From Liolophura sinensis (lineage: Eukaryota > Mollusca > Polyplacophora > Chitonida > Chitonidae): a stretch of 64,000 nt of DNA. Every line of letters begins with the position of its first letter. The first letter of the stretch is position 1. Of this stretch, positions 1 to 13,100 are shown piece after piece. The stretch is from positions 12,017,504 through 12,081,503 of the forward strand of contig NC_088298.1 in the NCBI RefSeq assembly GCF_032854445.1, given 5' to 3'. The translations under genes were made by a program, and so were the position numbers. Under the pieces are notes generated by a model that was given only the letters and a program-made list of their open reading frames with translations, was not told where the DNA came from and made no database searches.

Positions 1-1000
1 TGCATATTTGAGGGTTAGTTGTTCTCTTCTAAGGTGAAGGGGTTTTTCAAGTGTTTCTACTTGGAGACTGCAAAGCGAAGTGCCTTTGAAGGCTCCTGTT
101 GCTACTTTTAAGGCAGAATATTGAATACTATCAATTCGCTGTAGTAGAGTTTTGCACGCGGATTGATAGACTATTGCACCATAGTCTATTTTGGAGCGAA
201 TTAGACTCTGGTACATTTTTATGAGTGTGGTTTTGTTGGCTCCCCATTTAGTGCCTGAAATGCATCTCATAAGATTGAGATCGCGTTGGCATCTAATTGT
301 GAGGTCATCAATATGATCTTTCCATGTTAATCTACTATCAAGAATCATACCTAGGTATTTCACTTTTTCTTTGATTTCAATTTTCTTTTTACCCAAGAAA
401 AGTTCAATATTCACTTTTCTTCTGTTTGTAAAAACAATACCTGTTGTTTTAGTGGCTGAGAATTTAAATCCCCAGTGGTCGGCCCAGTTCGAGATGGTGT
501 TTAATGTTTTCTGTATAGCATCTTTTATTTTCTTTATAGATTTGCCTGTTTTCCATATTGCCGCATCGTCAGCAAATAGTGACTGCTCTATTTTTGGATG
601 GTTACTGTCTATTGTATTTGCTAGACCGTTTATCAGAATGCTAAATAACGTCGGGCTTAGTACGCTCCCTTGAGGTGTACCATTTTGTTGAGTGTGTCTT
701 TTAGATGAAGTTTGTCCAAGTCTGACTTTAAAGTTCCGATTTCGTAGGAAATCATATATCCAATGTTGGATTCTTCCTTTTATCCCAAGTTGATCGAATT
801 GGAGTATCCATCCTGCCAAACGAGGTCGAAGGCTTTTTCAATATCTAGAAAAACAGCCAGAGTGAATTCGCGCCTACTTATCCCCTTTCGGATTTGATGT
901 TGTAATTTTGTTAGATGGTCGTATATACTTCGTCCTTTTCTAAATCCACTTTGTGTTTCATTTAGTACTTTATTTTTTGCAAGATGAAATTCTTTACACT
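1..1000 (-). mobile_element. Non-LTR retrotransposon reverse transcriptase fragment, frameshifted
   Basis: Read on the minus strand this encodes the middle and thumb of a Jockey/CR1-type reverse transcriptase. Motifs in order are NETQSGFRKGRS, the catalytic-domain motif FLDIEKAFD near 850-830, GTPQGSVLSP near 680, FADDAA near 570, and KVKYLGMILDSRLTW near 350. A one-base loss near 813 shifts the frame between FLDIEKAFD and the HWIYDFL segment, so this copy is dead. It runs off the left window edge, so its 3' end is not visible. It lies in the intron upstream of the first visible phosphatase exon. The family is clear; the exact clade is not. Confidence -1.
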
Positions 1001-1022
1001 AGATCACTTGTATCTCCTTTAG

Positions 1023-1157
1023 GATGTGACAGAGGATCGTTTGGGCGCAATTGTAGACTGACGTGTCATTGTATGAATGGGGATGACTGCAGCACCACCA
1101 GGGGGCGCTGTGCCAAAGGATGTGCCACATCCTGGTCCGGAAATACATGTCAAAAAA
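1023..1157 (+). CDS. RPTP exon 1 (visible): 8-Cys EGF-like module
   Basis: The acceptor is tttag at 1018-1022 and the donor gtgagt starts at 1158; phase 1-1. Eight cysteines follow the spacing of MEGF/laminin-type EGF modules, with GSFGRNC early and SWSGNTC at the end. It is the first exon of the gene in the window and the only EGF module placed before the lectin domain. Confidence -1.
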
Positions 1158-4100
1158 GTGAGTACATGGTTCCCACGTCGTTTTCGATTATGTGAGATGA
1201 AAGCTCAACATTTTGAATGATTCCTGACCAGGGATATCTAGTAAATCACTATTAGCATCCCTGCATGGTGTTAGAGGATGCAGTTGCTACTATGTTTAAA
1301 TATTTATATGAGAAGCTTTAAGGAGAAAAACATTAAAAACATGACACTATAGGCTGAAAAGAGCACATTTTTTCCTGTCTGGTGGTGCCTACTGCATAAG
1401 TTTGTGATTTTTCCTCGCCATACACGTTAAGTCTGAAAACGACAAAGCTGGCATAAAATGCTGAGTTTATGGCGTCCTCCATCTTTAACACCCTATAATT
1501 TATGCTGGGGGTGTGTTGCCTCTCAGCCAGTGAGAGTCGTTAAAACTGCCGGCTTGTTCCTGTAAACTCGGAACCTACGTCCAACATTCCGGTTTCCCGA
1601 TCGTCAAGCGAAAAAAGAAATGTTCTGTTTGCTACCTTCTGAGAAGAAGAGTTCTACCGGAAATGTACGAACGGCACTTCGGCGGTTTCCGAAGGCAATT
1701 CTCCTCCTAACACAGAAGACTTCAGGACTAGTTCTCACGTGAAATGGAGTCGGCCACAGCGGATGTTGACGCTGATATATATTTATAATTTATCAACTTG
1801 AGGTATATATTAGAATTTTTATGGCACCTGCAAGAAATGCATATTCTTTTCAATGGTATTTGATTGATATTTACATTTTCTTCTCCTTTAAAGCAAAACT
1901 GTAGCTGGGGTTAAGGGTATCCTGATGTGACATTTGTCCGAAAATGCGCATAACTGTATTTGACTATTGGTTCCTATTTTACACAGCACAACCACCAACT
2001 CATCAAAACAATCCCCGGAACATATAGAGGAGAGTGGTCATATCAAGACTATACTCTAATCAAATCCTTTCTAATTATATGGCACTGCTCTGGTTTTACT
2101 CTCCTTGAAGTAGTCTTTTGCATTCTTGGTTCTTGTTTCTGTACCCGGGAATAAAGAAGACACACAATCTGTCTTGTTCAGTATTATTTCTCTGTAAGAG
2201 GTGCCGCCATCCCTCTCCGACGGTAGGCAGATCTCATACTCATGGGACAACAGTGTCTTCTATATGGCATTCAGTAACAATACAAGTGACCATGAGTAAT
2301 CACAATTACTGGTATCCATGTAAAACGATGAGCCCATTAACCTATGTAAAGGCTGGTAAAGATTTAACTCAAGGTTTTGGTGTTGAACAGGATCCAACTT
2401 CGGCACTAAATATTTCTAAAATATAGTATTATCAACATATAACATCGACCTCACCATGTGTATTACTATATTTATTTCGGAGCTTCCTTGCTGAAGGGTT
2501 TTACTAAACTTTCTATAGTTGTATTTAACATTGATTCATTTCTCATTGAAAATGATACAATTATCAGTTCGGCGCAGATTTTTGTCGGTGTCATTATACC
2601 ATTCGTAGATGAAGTTATGCAAAAGTTACTTAAAACTGTATCAGCAATACATTAGAAGCCTAGGGTTCCAGACTTTCATAGGGTGTACAAGCTCATGGCA
2701 TTATGTCAGCATTCACTGTTTGAGCTTTGGTTTCTAGAAAACGTGGCCTACAGCAAGCCGACATTCCAGAGCTCAACGCTACGTTCACTAGGCACGATGT
2801 ACGTGGGATCTAAGGCGGTGGATGCAGACAGGACCTGGCCGGCGTGTTCCCATTCCGAGAGGGAGCAGAACCCGTACTGGACCGTGGACCTCGTTCTCCC
2901 CACTACAGTGTATGACGCCAGGGTCGTTAACAGGGATGACTGCTGTGAGTCAAGTAAAAAAGCTATGATCTTATGCGTTTTTGTAGGAATGTACATATTC
3001 GATAAGTATTTACTCTCTTCGACTTGGGTTGCTCTCATAAAAAAGCCTTTACTGTGAATCCGTGTTTCTGAATTGCTTTTTGATATTTATTTTAGGTCAG
3101 GACCAATTGAAGGGTTTCAGGGTTTTCGTAAGCAACTCACGTGACCTGGCATCAGCTACTCTGTGTTACATGAGTCCTAATTGGCCCACTCCAGGAGTCA
3201 CCGTCGACTTCTCTTGTACGACGCCTGTGATTGGTCGTTATGTGTCCATTGTCTTGCCAGGGTTGGCATCTTTGGCGCTATGTGACGTTGCCATTTATGG
3301 TAAGAGCAAAAATAATGTTGTCAAATCCAAACAAATGTTTCCTAACACAATACGATTCGTAACATTTAAAAATGGTTACGTAAATTAAACATCAGAAGGT
3401 TGCACCGCAGATTTACCGCTGACTAAATTTGCCCTGAAATTATGTCATAGTAAACGAGCATGTATCCATAATAGAAATACTTATTTTTGTATATCTTCAT
3501 TGATTTTAAAAATCGACATTATCAGTGTTGTTGACTGAAAGTAAACATACAACACATCTAATCCACAACTACATGAACATTATACATGAACATTTTACAT
3601 GTCCGCATATTTCATTTCTATCGGTGTTATGTACCATGTCAATGTATATACATTGATCTGTGCGCCATAGCTCTTATGTATTGTTATATAGAGGATGCCC
3701 TGATGAATTTATACTGTTCAGGTGTAGATCGCAGCTGACAATAGAATCACAAAATGCTTTTTCGTTAGAAAAGTTTTTGTTAAAGAAAGTATCCTCTTCA
3801 TAATATGAACTTTGTCACTTTGTGTGCAGGAGGGATGGGCCAAGGTGGTAGGATTGTTTGGGTTTACCAGCTCTGTGCTGAGGCCAATCACGCCACTTCG
3901 CCTAGTAAAGGAAAGGCTGACACAAGATATCACAGAAGCTCTTTTCTACCTACATCTGTGTTTAGCTATAACCTGTTCAACCTGATCGGGTCATCTTTTC
4001 CTAACATGGATTATTTCTGCATTATAAGGCTAGTCTGGCATTAAACTTAACGGGAGATAGCTTGCTGTGATTCTTGTCGGACACTGCTGTAGAGTCGTTT

Positions 4101-7100
4101 GACTGGATCTGTCGACCTCTCTACACTCACCAATCCCTCAACCACTGGGAAGGGGAATTATAATGGAAGTACAAGGAAGACAATGGCAGTAATCATAAAA
4201 ACGTCACGTATATATCCATTCATAATATAATGTATGACCCAGAAACGGTGCGTTCTTTTTTTTCTAAATTTTTCAAAGCTTTGTAAGCTTAATCCAGAAT
4301 ATTTTCTCCACATATTTCAACACAACTCATTTGCCTTTTTGAAAACTTTATTTCAACACAGTACACTTAATTTTTAAAGGTCAGTCATAGCATTCCCTTA
4401 CGCTGATAAACGTAAACAGTTTTTCACAATAAATTATGTAATAACCTCAATACTAAACAAAAATGACCGAATAGTAACTGGAGTTTCTGTATATTTTACA
4501 CAAGAGAACACTTTCCTGCCAGCAAATTTATAAATTATATACCCATATACAGTTTATAAGTCATAGTGAAATATATACATTTTCTAAAAAAATTTTGTAA
4601 ATGTTGACCCCTAAGTCTAAGATGACGAATCCCAGGCTGTTTATGTGACAGATATGTTATGATTCATGTTTCCTAACGTAAATACGTGATATTCACCCTG
4701 TTCTCTGTGACTAGCCAAAAGAATGGCTGACCTTTTTCAGCCTAACGTACTTATGAGGTGGAAAATTTCTGGTGACGATTTGTGGGCAAACTGGTAATCA
4801 AGTGCTCTTGTTTTAAAGGGGGCCTCCGTGGCTCAGTCGGTTAGCGCGCTAGCGCAGCGTAATGACCCAGGAGTCTCTCACCAAAGTGGTCGCTATGAGT
4901 TCAAGTCCAGCTCATGCTGGCCTCCTCTCCGGCCGTACCTGGGAAGGTCTGCCAGCAACCTGCGGATGGTCGTGGGTTTTCCCCGGGCTTTGCCCGGTTT
5001 CCTCCCACCATAATGCTGGCCGCCGTCGTATAAGTGAAATAGTCTAGAGTACGGCGTAAAACACTAATCAAATAAATAAATAAATAAATCTTGTATTAAA
5101 GAGAACAGTGGTCATCACGGCTTGGACCCGAGCTACCGACACGCGGGTAGAGGTTTCCCATTCACAAGGAATGGCTTTACGCTGGTAAAGTGCCATTCAC
5201 ACGGCCCGATTTATCTTATTGACACGTCTAGAACGTTTAGTTGAACGATAGAAGGAGAAGCTAAAGTAATACAATATGTAGGCCTATATTTGGAAAAAAT
5301 CGAGTGAGAGTTAACACATTTCGAACTTGCTTAGTTCTGCACGCATGTATAAAATAAACGACATATCGCGCAGTATGAACTCAGCTTTGCGAAATATTGT
5401 TACTGCCTTTGACTGTAGAAAAGCTGCACGCATGTAATGTGATTTCGTCTTTGATATGTGACTATATTATTAAACCAAAAGACAATTGCTTGGCTATGGG
5501 CATTCACTGTTGTAACACAATATTTGCTCTGCTTTTGATTGTAGAATGTGCTGATTACACGTTCGGTAAAGACTGTGTGGGGGAATGTCATTGTAAAAAC
5601 GAGATGGAGGTCTGTGACAAAAGGTCGGGCACGTGCAAATCCGGATGTGCGCCCGGATGGACCGGAAACACGTGTCAAACAGGTGATGACGTCACAGTCA
5701 GCCTTCCTCGTTCTAATGTTTCTCTGGCCATATCCGATGTATTTAAAGCCCACAAACCACGGAAATCATCAACATACACAGCCATTCTCGTATAAGTTGC
5801 TATACATTAGAATCCGGCTTTAATTTAATGAACTATATAGTGGGAAATTCTGATTTCTTTTAAGAAAATTTAGCATGCTAATCAAATCGTCACTGCAATT
5901 CATAAGTATTGAAATGACTTTGGAGCATCTCACCAATGCAGTCGCTGAGTTCAAGTCCAGCTCATGCAGGCGTCCTCTTCGGCAGTAAGTGGGAAGGTCT
6001 GACAGCAACTTGCGGATGGTCGTGTGTTTCCCTCGGGCTCTACAGGTTTCCTCCCACCATAATGCAGGCCACCATCGCATACGTAAAATATTCTTGAGCA
6101 CAGCGTACCACACCAATCAAAATCAAACCATAAGTACTGATTTGCTTGTAACACGGTTCTTCTTGAATTGTTTTTGTAGCCTGTCCAGATTTTAAGTTTG
6201 GGATTGACTGCAAACAGAAGTGTCAGTGTCAACGGTACAACGAAGCGTGTAATAAGGTGACTGGCTTCTGCCAATCAGGCTGTCTGGCGGGACTTGGTGG
6301 AGTCGGCTGTCAGAGCGGTACGTTAGTGATATGCAATGTCACATATTCTTGATCAGATGCGGTCGCTGTGAGTTCAAGTCCAGTTCATGCTGGCTTCCTC
6401 TCCGGCCGTACGTGTGAAGGTCTTCCAGCAACCTGCGGATGGTCCTGGGTTTCCCCCGGGCGCTGCCCGGTTTTCTCCCACCATAATGCTTACCGCCGTC
6501 GTATAAGTGAAATATTCTTGAGTACGGCGTAAAACACCAGTCAAAAAAAAAAATAATAATAATCAGATGGATGTGGAAGCCGATAGAGAACCTTCGCTAC
6601 CTAGTTACATAAACCGTTGTCAATATAGAGCGAGTAGCGAAGCGAGGCAACTCGCTACCTCACTTCGTATTAGCTCTGTATTACCAAAGTAGAAGTAACA
6701 GGAATCGTGAACTTCACTGTTAATATTACAGCTTGTGAGGACCTTACCTTTGGGTCGAACTGCGAAGGTCAGTGTCGATGTCTAGACAACTCTGAAGTCT
6801 GTGACAAAATAACAGGCGCATGCGCCACTGGATGTGCACCGGGCTGGACAGGAAGTGACTGTACCACAGGTATTATTACATTTTTATACTTATATTCTAT
6901 AAGATCTATTTACCATACACGGGGAACAAATTTTGAACAATGAATTCAGCAGTCTAATACACGAATCATCGAAACAAATCAACACACAAAATATAAATGT
7001 TTTCTGTATATTTTAGTAACTGTCAAGTTAATATAAAGTTGCCTTCTTTCACAATGCAAACTTTTTATATTCTGTTTGAATGCAAATTAAATTGATTTAT

Positions 7101-10100
7101 CGATTGATTGATGTTTAACACCAAGCTCAAGAATTTTTCATTTATTTGAAAGCAGACTTATTTATTGAAGGAGGACTGATTGTGATAAACAACTGATGTT
7201 CGTCAAATGACTTACAGCCACAGCCTAACCGGTGGTCGCTGTGAGTTCAACTCCAGCTAGTGTTGGGTTCCTCTCCGGCCGTACGTGGGAAGCAACCTGC
7301 GAATGGTCGTTGGTTCCCTCCCACCATAATGCTGGCCGCCGTCGTACAAATGAAATATACTTGAATGAAACACCAATCAAATAAATAAATAAAAGGAAAT
7401 GTGAGTGCTTGGTGATCAGTGTGTGTATTACTATAGCTTAATCTTTGATTATTCCTATCCCACCAGCGTGCGCCGGAGGAACATACGGAATAATGTGCCG
7501 TGGGCGATGTCGATGTTCCGACCCCTCGGAGGTGTGTGACACCACCACCGGATTCTGTGCCTCGGGCTGTGCACCCGGATGGACTGGAAATCGATGTCAT
7601 GTCGGTCAGTAGAACTAAGTTTCGCAACAAAAGAACTACTCTCTTTATGCTGAAATGTTGTATATTACGTGTACTCGAATAATGATAAATCCAACATTTT
7701 TCCAAGTAGTGGTGGAGAGAAAGCATTTGTAATATTAGGATAAAACGTCTGCAAGTGCATATTAGAAATATAATAATCTAACGCTGCCTTGTTTGAGATT
7801 AACATTTTTCGGTGTTGTGTTGAGCAAGACTACAGACGCCTTTTTGATAGAAACACCGATCTATTTCTCTATGATATTTTGACCGCTGTATTAACAAATA
7901 ATAATTGTAAATTTACACCATTCAGTGTAGAAAGTTTTAATACATAAATAATTACAGCAGCGAGGACTGCACCATTTGGCAGTGTGTTTTGCCGTAAATT
8001 TACAAATTCATTAATGCAGTGTGTTTTGCCGTAAATTTATAAATTAAATGCAGTATTTTCAGATGAAGTAAGCCGAAAATCCAGTTTACTTAAAACTATC
8101 GGGACAGTGTGCATACTGTACATTTGTTTCCAAGTAAACAAGTTGTCTTATTGTCTTTAACCAATGCATTATAGGTATAGTGATTATGGCTTAACGACAC
8201 GTTAGCGGTATTTAAGCCACGCCGTGGCGCGTTACATAGTGGGTGTATCTAGAAGAAAATGCCTTTGTCTCTAAATATGGAAGATATATTATTTCATAGA
8301 ATGTCCGAATGGATATTTCGGAGCCCGCTGTAAGGAGAAGTGTAACTGCTATGATGCCAGCGAAGTCTGTGATAAGGCGACCGGAACCTGTTTGTCGGGA
8401 TGTGCCGGAGACAGCCGAGGGGAAGGGTGCTCGGGTAAGCGAACATACCCATAAATCACGTGTGCCTCAAATGGAAAGCAACATATAACTGTGACCAGGA
8501 ATACTGCAATTTTTTTTACATTTTTATTTACCAATAAATTTTACACAGGTATGATTATTTTCAAAGGTGCTTTTTGAAAATATTTTTACAGAATTTTGAG
8601 CGCCTGTAAATTTATTAAAACTTATTTGAATGGTGCTAGGGCAGTTCATCACATGAGAGATGATTCATAGAAAATAACTCTTTGTACAAATAAGAGAAAT
8701 CCTAACGACGATTCTTGCCTCACGACACATTACTTGTGGTCCGAAAAGACCATTGTATTTTGTCCACTTTAAATGCTTCATTTTGCTTTGCAAAACTTCA
8801 AAATAAATAATTAATAGAAAATAATTTTGTTTACAGTTTTGAATGTCACTGATTTTGTTACATGCTTTATATTCACTTTATGCTTGGTATCGCATTTATC
8901 GCATTATCAGCGGTTATTGGTGAACACAAATGTGGCGAAAGACGTAAAACATAATCAGTGCTCTTGATGCAATTCATCGCAATATAGTAAACTGGCTTAA
9001 TAACAGATCACTAGAGGAAATATATAGCTGCGTGACGTTTTAGTACCGGTACTTACATCGTTGTCAAATAACGATTCAAGAACGTCGTGTCAACTGAAGA
9101 TATATGCCATTCATGTATTTCCTTGTCTTCTGAGGTTTTCTTTACTTTTAAATTCTTCGAAAAGAATTTGCCTTATTTTACCGAAAGTTTGGCATATAAA
9201 CATACACTTTTAGACATTTTTCTGATAACAAATAATTGAATCTTCACAAAAACTGTTACATGTTCCTAAAAGGTAGATGAATCAATCAGAATCAAGCAAA
9301 AATGATAAAATTTAGATGAACTACAGTACCTAATACCATGCACTGTCACTTTTTCCCTCTCTGACAGAGTGTCCGTTTGGACGATTCGGGACTGCCTGTG
9401 AGATGGAGTGTCGATGCCGTAACACCAGCGAGCATTGTGCTCGGGCAACCGGATTCTGTCTGTCCGGGTGTGAGGGAATGCCGGACAGTAAGACCTGCCT
9501 CGTACCTGTGAGAGGTGAGCTTTATGGTGAACAACATTAAAAAATCTGCTAGAACTTGCCGAGAGTTACTACAAAAATGGTTCCTTTAAGACAATAACTT
9601 TATGTGTAAGCCCCTGTTTATCAAAAGAAAAACACAGTGCTCACTGAAACCTGTAGGCCACAATTATAGTCAAAATGATGACGCTATCATAACACCTTTT
9701 CTATACATGAATCTTCTTACACATTCCAGAATGTTGTGTAGCCAGTTTTTATAAAGATGTGTTTTTCCTTCGGGTTCAAAATACTCAAAAATCTTGTCTA
9801 AAGGCTTGAATAGTGCATGTTTAGAACTGAGTTATTTTGTCAAGCACCCATGACTATCAGTTGTTATGGTATGACGTCATAGTGTCAGCCTCAATTCTGT
9901 AATTTTGACCAGATCTGTTTTGTTTTGTTTTTTTAATCGAAAATCACTGGGTTTTGAATTGTTTTTGTTTTCAAGCAAACTTCTCGTACTTCTGAGATCC
10001 TCCCGACGGAACCATGTAAATCTGAATTTCTTTATATCAGTCATTCCATAAAAACAAAGGTTCCAAAAGGGGAAACACGTAGGAAAATTTCACAGAATAA

Positions 10101-13100
10101 ATCTGCGTTAGTTCATAGTGGAATAATTAATTTGACATTCAATCGTTACACATCATAAACTCACGATGTTAGTTATCATAGAACAGACTCACACTTAGCG
10201 ATGACAGCAGGTCACAAGTGAACATTCATCCCAGCATCTGGGGTCACCACCATGTGCTACTTACGATTTTTCTTTTCCAACAGTCAATCAGATATTTACT
10301 CTCTTCCCAGAATCCCGACAAGGACTTCCGGCGGAAGCTGTGGGAGGTATTATCGGAGGCATTGTGGCAGTTCTTCTTGTTCTAATGGTTGCCATTTTGA
10401 TTTGTCTTTCTCAAAGGTAAGATCTCTACATACATACTCCTTACAACGCTTGCGCCGCTCTTTACGGTCGATCACTGGCACCACTAGCAAATTTTGTACG
10501 CAAACGATGAACAACGCCAAGGTCACTGGGGTCACGATGTTGAGATTTGAACTGATATCTGGAAAACAAAAACTCTTAAAAAGTCTCAACATTTGTTTCT
10601 AGTAGTGTGTATTTTGTTTAAAGTGTCTACATCGCTATTACAAAGGACCCTAAAGCAATTTAATGGAGGAATGATGATTGCAAGTTCGCCAGAGGACATT
10701 AGGGATGAGACTGAATGAATGTCACATGAGGTTCAAAGTGTTAAATGCCTGGAAAGAATTGCATTTAGATGACAATTGTTATGTACAGCGTTAAACCAAA
10801 ACACTCACTCACTCCTTTAGATGATCTGATTTCTTCTACCTTTGAGCTTAACCCTCCCCTCTATGGTTTAATACAGGAATTCAAAAAAGGCTAACCGGGC
10901 AAGAAATTCCTTGTACGAGAACTTTGGACCCAACTTTCTAGAAGGTAAGTCTGAGAAGCAAAGGAGGGTGGAATGCTGTTTTTGTCATTCTTGTGACATC
11001 CAGGGTGATGTAGTTGACCTTCGGTAGCTTTTAAGTGTGGATCTATTTTAGTGCCATGGGCCTAAACTTGTCTCTGTTTGCTGACATCGATGTCGGTGAT
11101 ACCGACCTCTTAACAACCATCTTGGACTTTCCCCAAACTTGCTTCCTGGTTGAGCAGTTGTACCTTGTCTGTGAAAAATTTAAAATGTTTCGGTAATTTG
11201 ATTCAGTTTTATAATTATTCTGGCATTCATCCCGTTACATTCACTATGTGGTGGTGCTTATTTATTTCTTTATTATAACCCCCCTCAACGAAATTAGCTG
11301 TGATGGGATGACTGTTTGCGGGTGTACTGGAATCACCGTGTGTGTCCGTCTGTCTGGCTGTAGACACGATTCTGTCCATGCATCTCAAACCACTTGCCTA
11401 TCATCTGAACTTGCTTAAGTGCATGCTTAAGTGTAATGGCAATCGGGTAATTATTTTCATAATTAGGCCCATTTAGGACTTTACGTAACAGTGCTTTTCC
11501 ATATATTCAGATTTTGTCCATGCAAATCTTAGTTGTCGTACTGAACCTATTTCTATGAAACTTAGCATGCATCTTCTCTATAATCCAAACTTGTGCGTGC
11601 TTAAGTTTATATATGATAGGGTAATTATTTTCATAATAACTGCCGCACAGGTATTGGTGCAGTAATGGACTGTATTCTCTTCTGATTTGCTACAAGCCAA
11701 ACTAAGCAGAAGGCCGTCCTGTCATTTCTTTAGAGGTTTTCTTATTTTTCTTTCTTTTATTTTTGGTAATGTTTAGTGATGGGAGAGGGTATTTCGGACA
11801 TCCGGATTCTGGTTTATCTATGTTTTGATAGTTGTTTAACACCGCATTAAAATAATTACTACCTATGATAGTGACCTGCCTGGCGGGTGGTGTGTGTTGA
11901 ATACTGATTTCATTTATTCGCGGCTTTATTCATGCGTCTTTCCAACATCATTGAAAACTGTTGACTGCCTTATCCATGCGTCTTTCCAACATCATTGAAA
12001 GCTGTTGACTGCTTTATCCATGCGTCTTTCCAACATCATTGAAAGCTGTTGACTGCTTTATCCATGCGTCTTTCCAACTTCATTGAAAGCTGTTGACTGC
12101 TTTATCCATGCGTCTTTCCAACATCATTGAAAGCTGTTGACTGCTTTATCCATGCGTCTTTCCAACATAATTGAAAGCTGTTGACTGCTTTATCCATGCG
12201 TCTTTCCAACATAATTGAAAACTGTTGACTGCTTTATCCATGCGTCTTTCCAACATCATTGAAAACTGTTGACTGCTTTATCCATGCGTCTTTCCAACTT
12301 CATTGAAAGCTGTTGACTGCTTTATCCATGCGTCTTTCCAACATAATTGAAAACTGTTGACTGCTTTATCCATGCGTCTTTCCAACATCATTGAAAACTG
12401 TTGACTGCTTTATCCATGCGTCTTTCCAACATCATTGAAAACTGTTGACTGCTTTATCCATGCGTCTTTCCAACATCATTGAAAGCTGTTGACTGCTTTA
12501 TCCATGCGTCTTTCCAACTTCATTGAAAGCTGTTGACTGCTTTATCCATGCGTCTTTCCAACATCATTGAAAGCTGTTGACTGCTTTATCCATGCGTCTT
12601 TCCAACTTCATTGAAAGCTGTTGACTGCTTTATCCATGCGTCTTTCCAACATAATTGAAAACTGTTGACTGCTTTATCCATGCGTCTTTCCAACATCATT
12701 GAAAACTGTTGACTGCTTTATCCATGCGTCTTTCCAACATCATTGAAAACTGTTGACTGCCTTATCCATGCGTCTTTCCAACATCATTGAAAACTGTTGA
12801 CTGCTTCTCTTTGCATAGTGCCCTACTTTGTATACTTCCTTGCTTCTTTGCTCGTTTGGGTTCAACGTCATCGTGGGAATTAGTCATGCGATTATTGACC
12901 GGGAAGTTCCATTTTGTGTAACGGCTGTTATACGAATGTGTGTTCTGAAAAGGAATTTATGATTTCCTGTAAATTTATGTAACCCCCAGGGCGATCTGTT
13001 GCCAAATGAGTCTTTATAGTCCCTTTCAACCACGCTAACTGAAAGCACGATCACCGCCGACCTGTTCTACACTGAACTGTGTTTTTTTGTGTGTGTATGC

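Noticed and set aside
371-673. 100-aa plus-strand ORF
   Set aside because: It is antisense to the retrotransposon reverse transcriptase (FADDAA region) and has no motif of its own.
4819-4900. Possible true tRNA gene
   Set aside because: A and B boxes are present, but the region does not close into a cloverleaf acceptor stem and is followed by the repeated SINE body seen in many copies.
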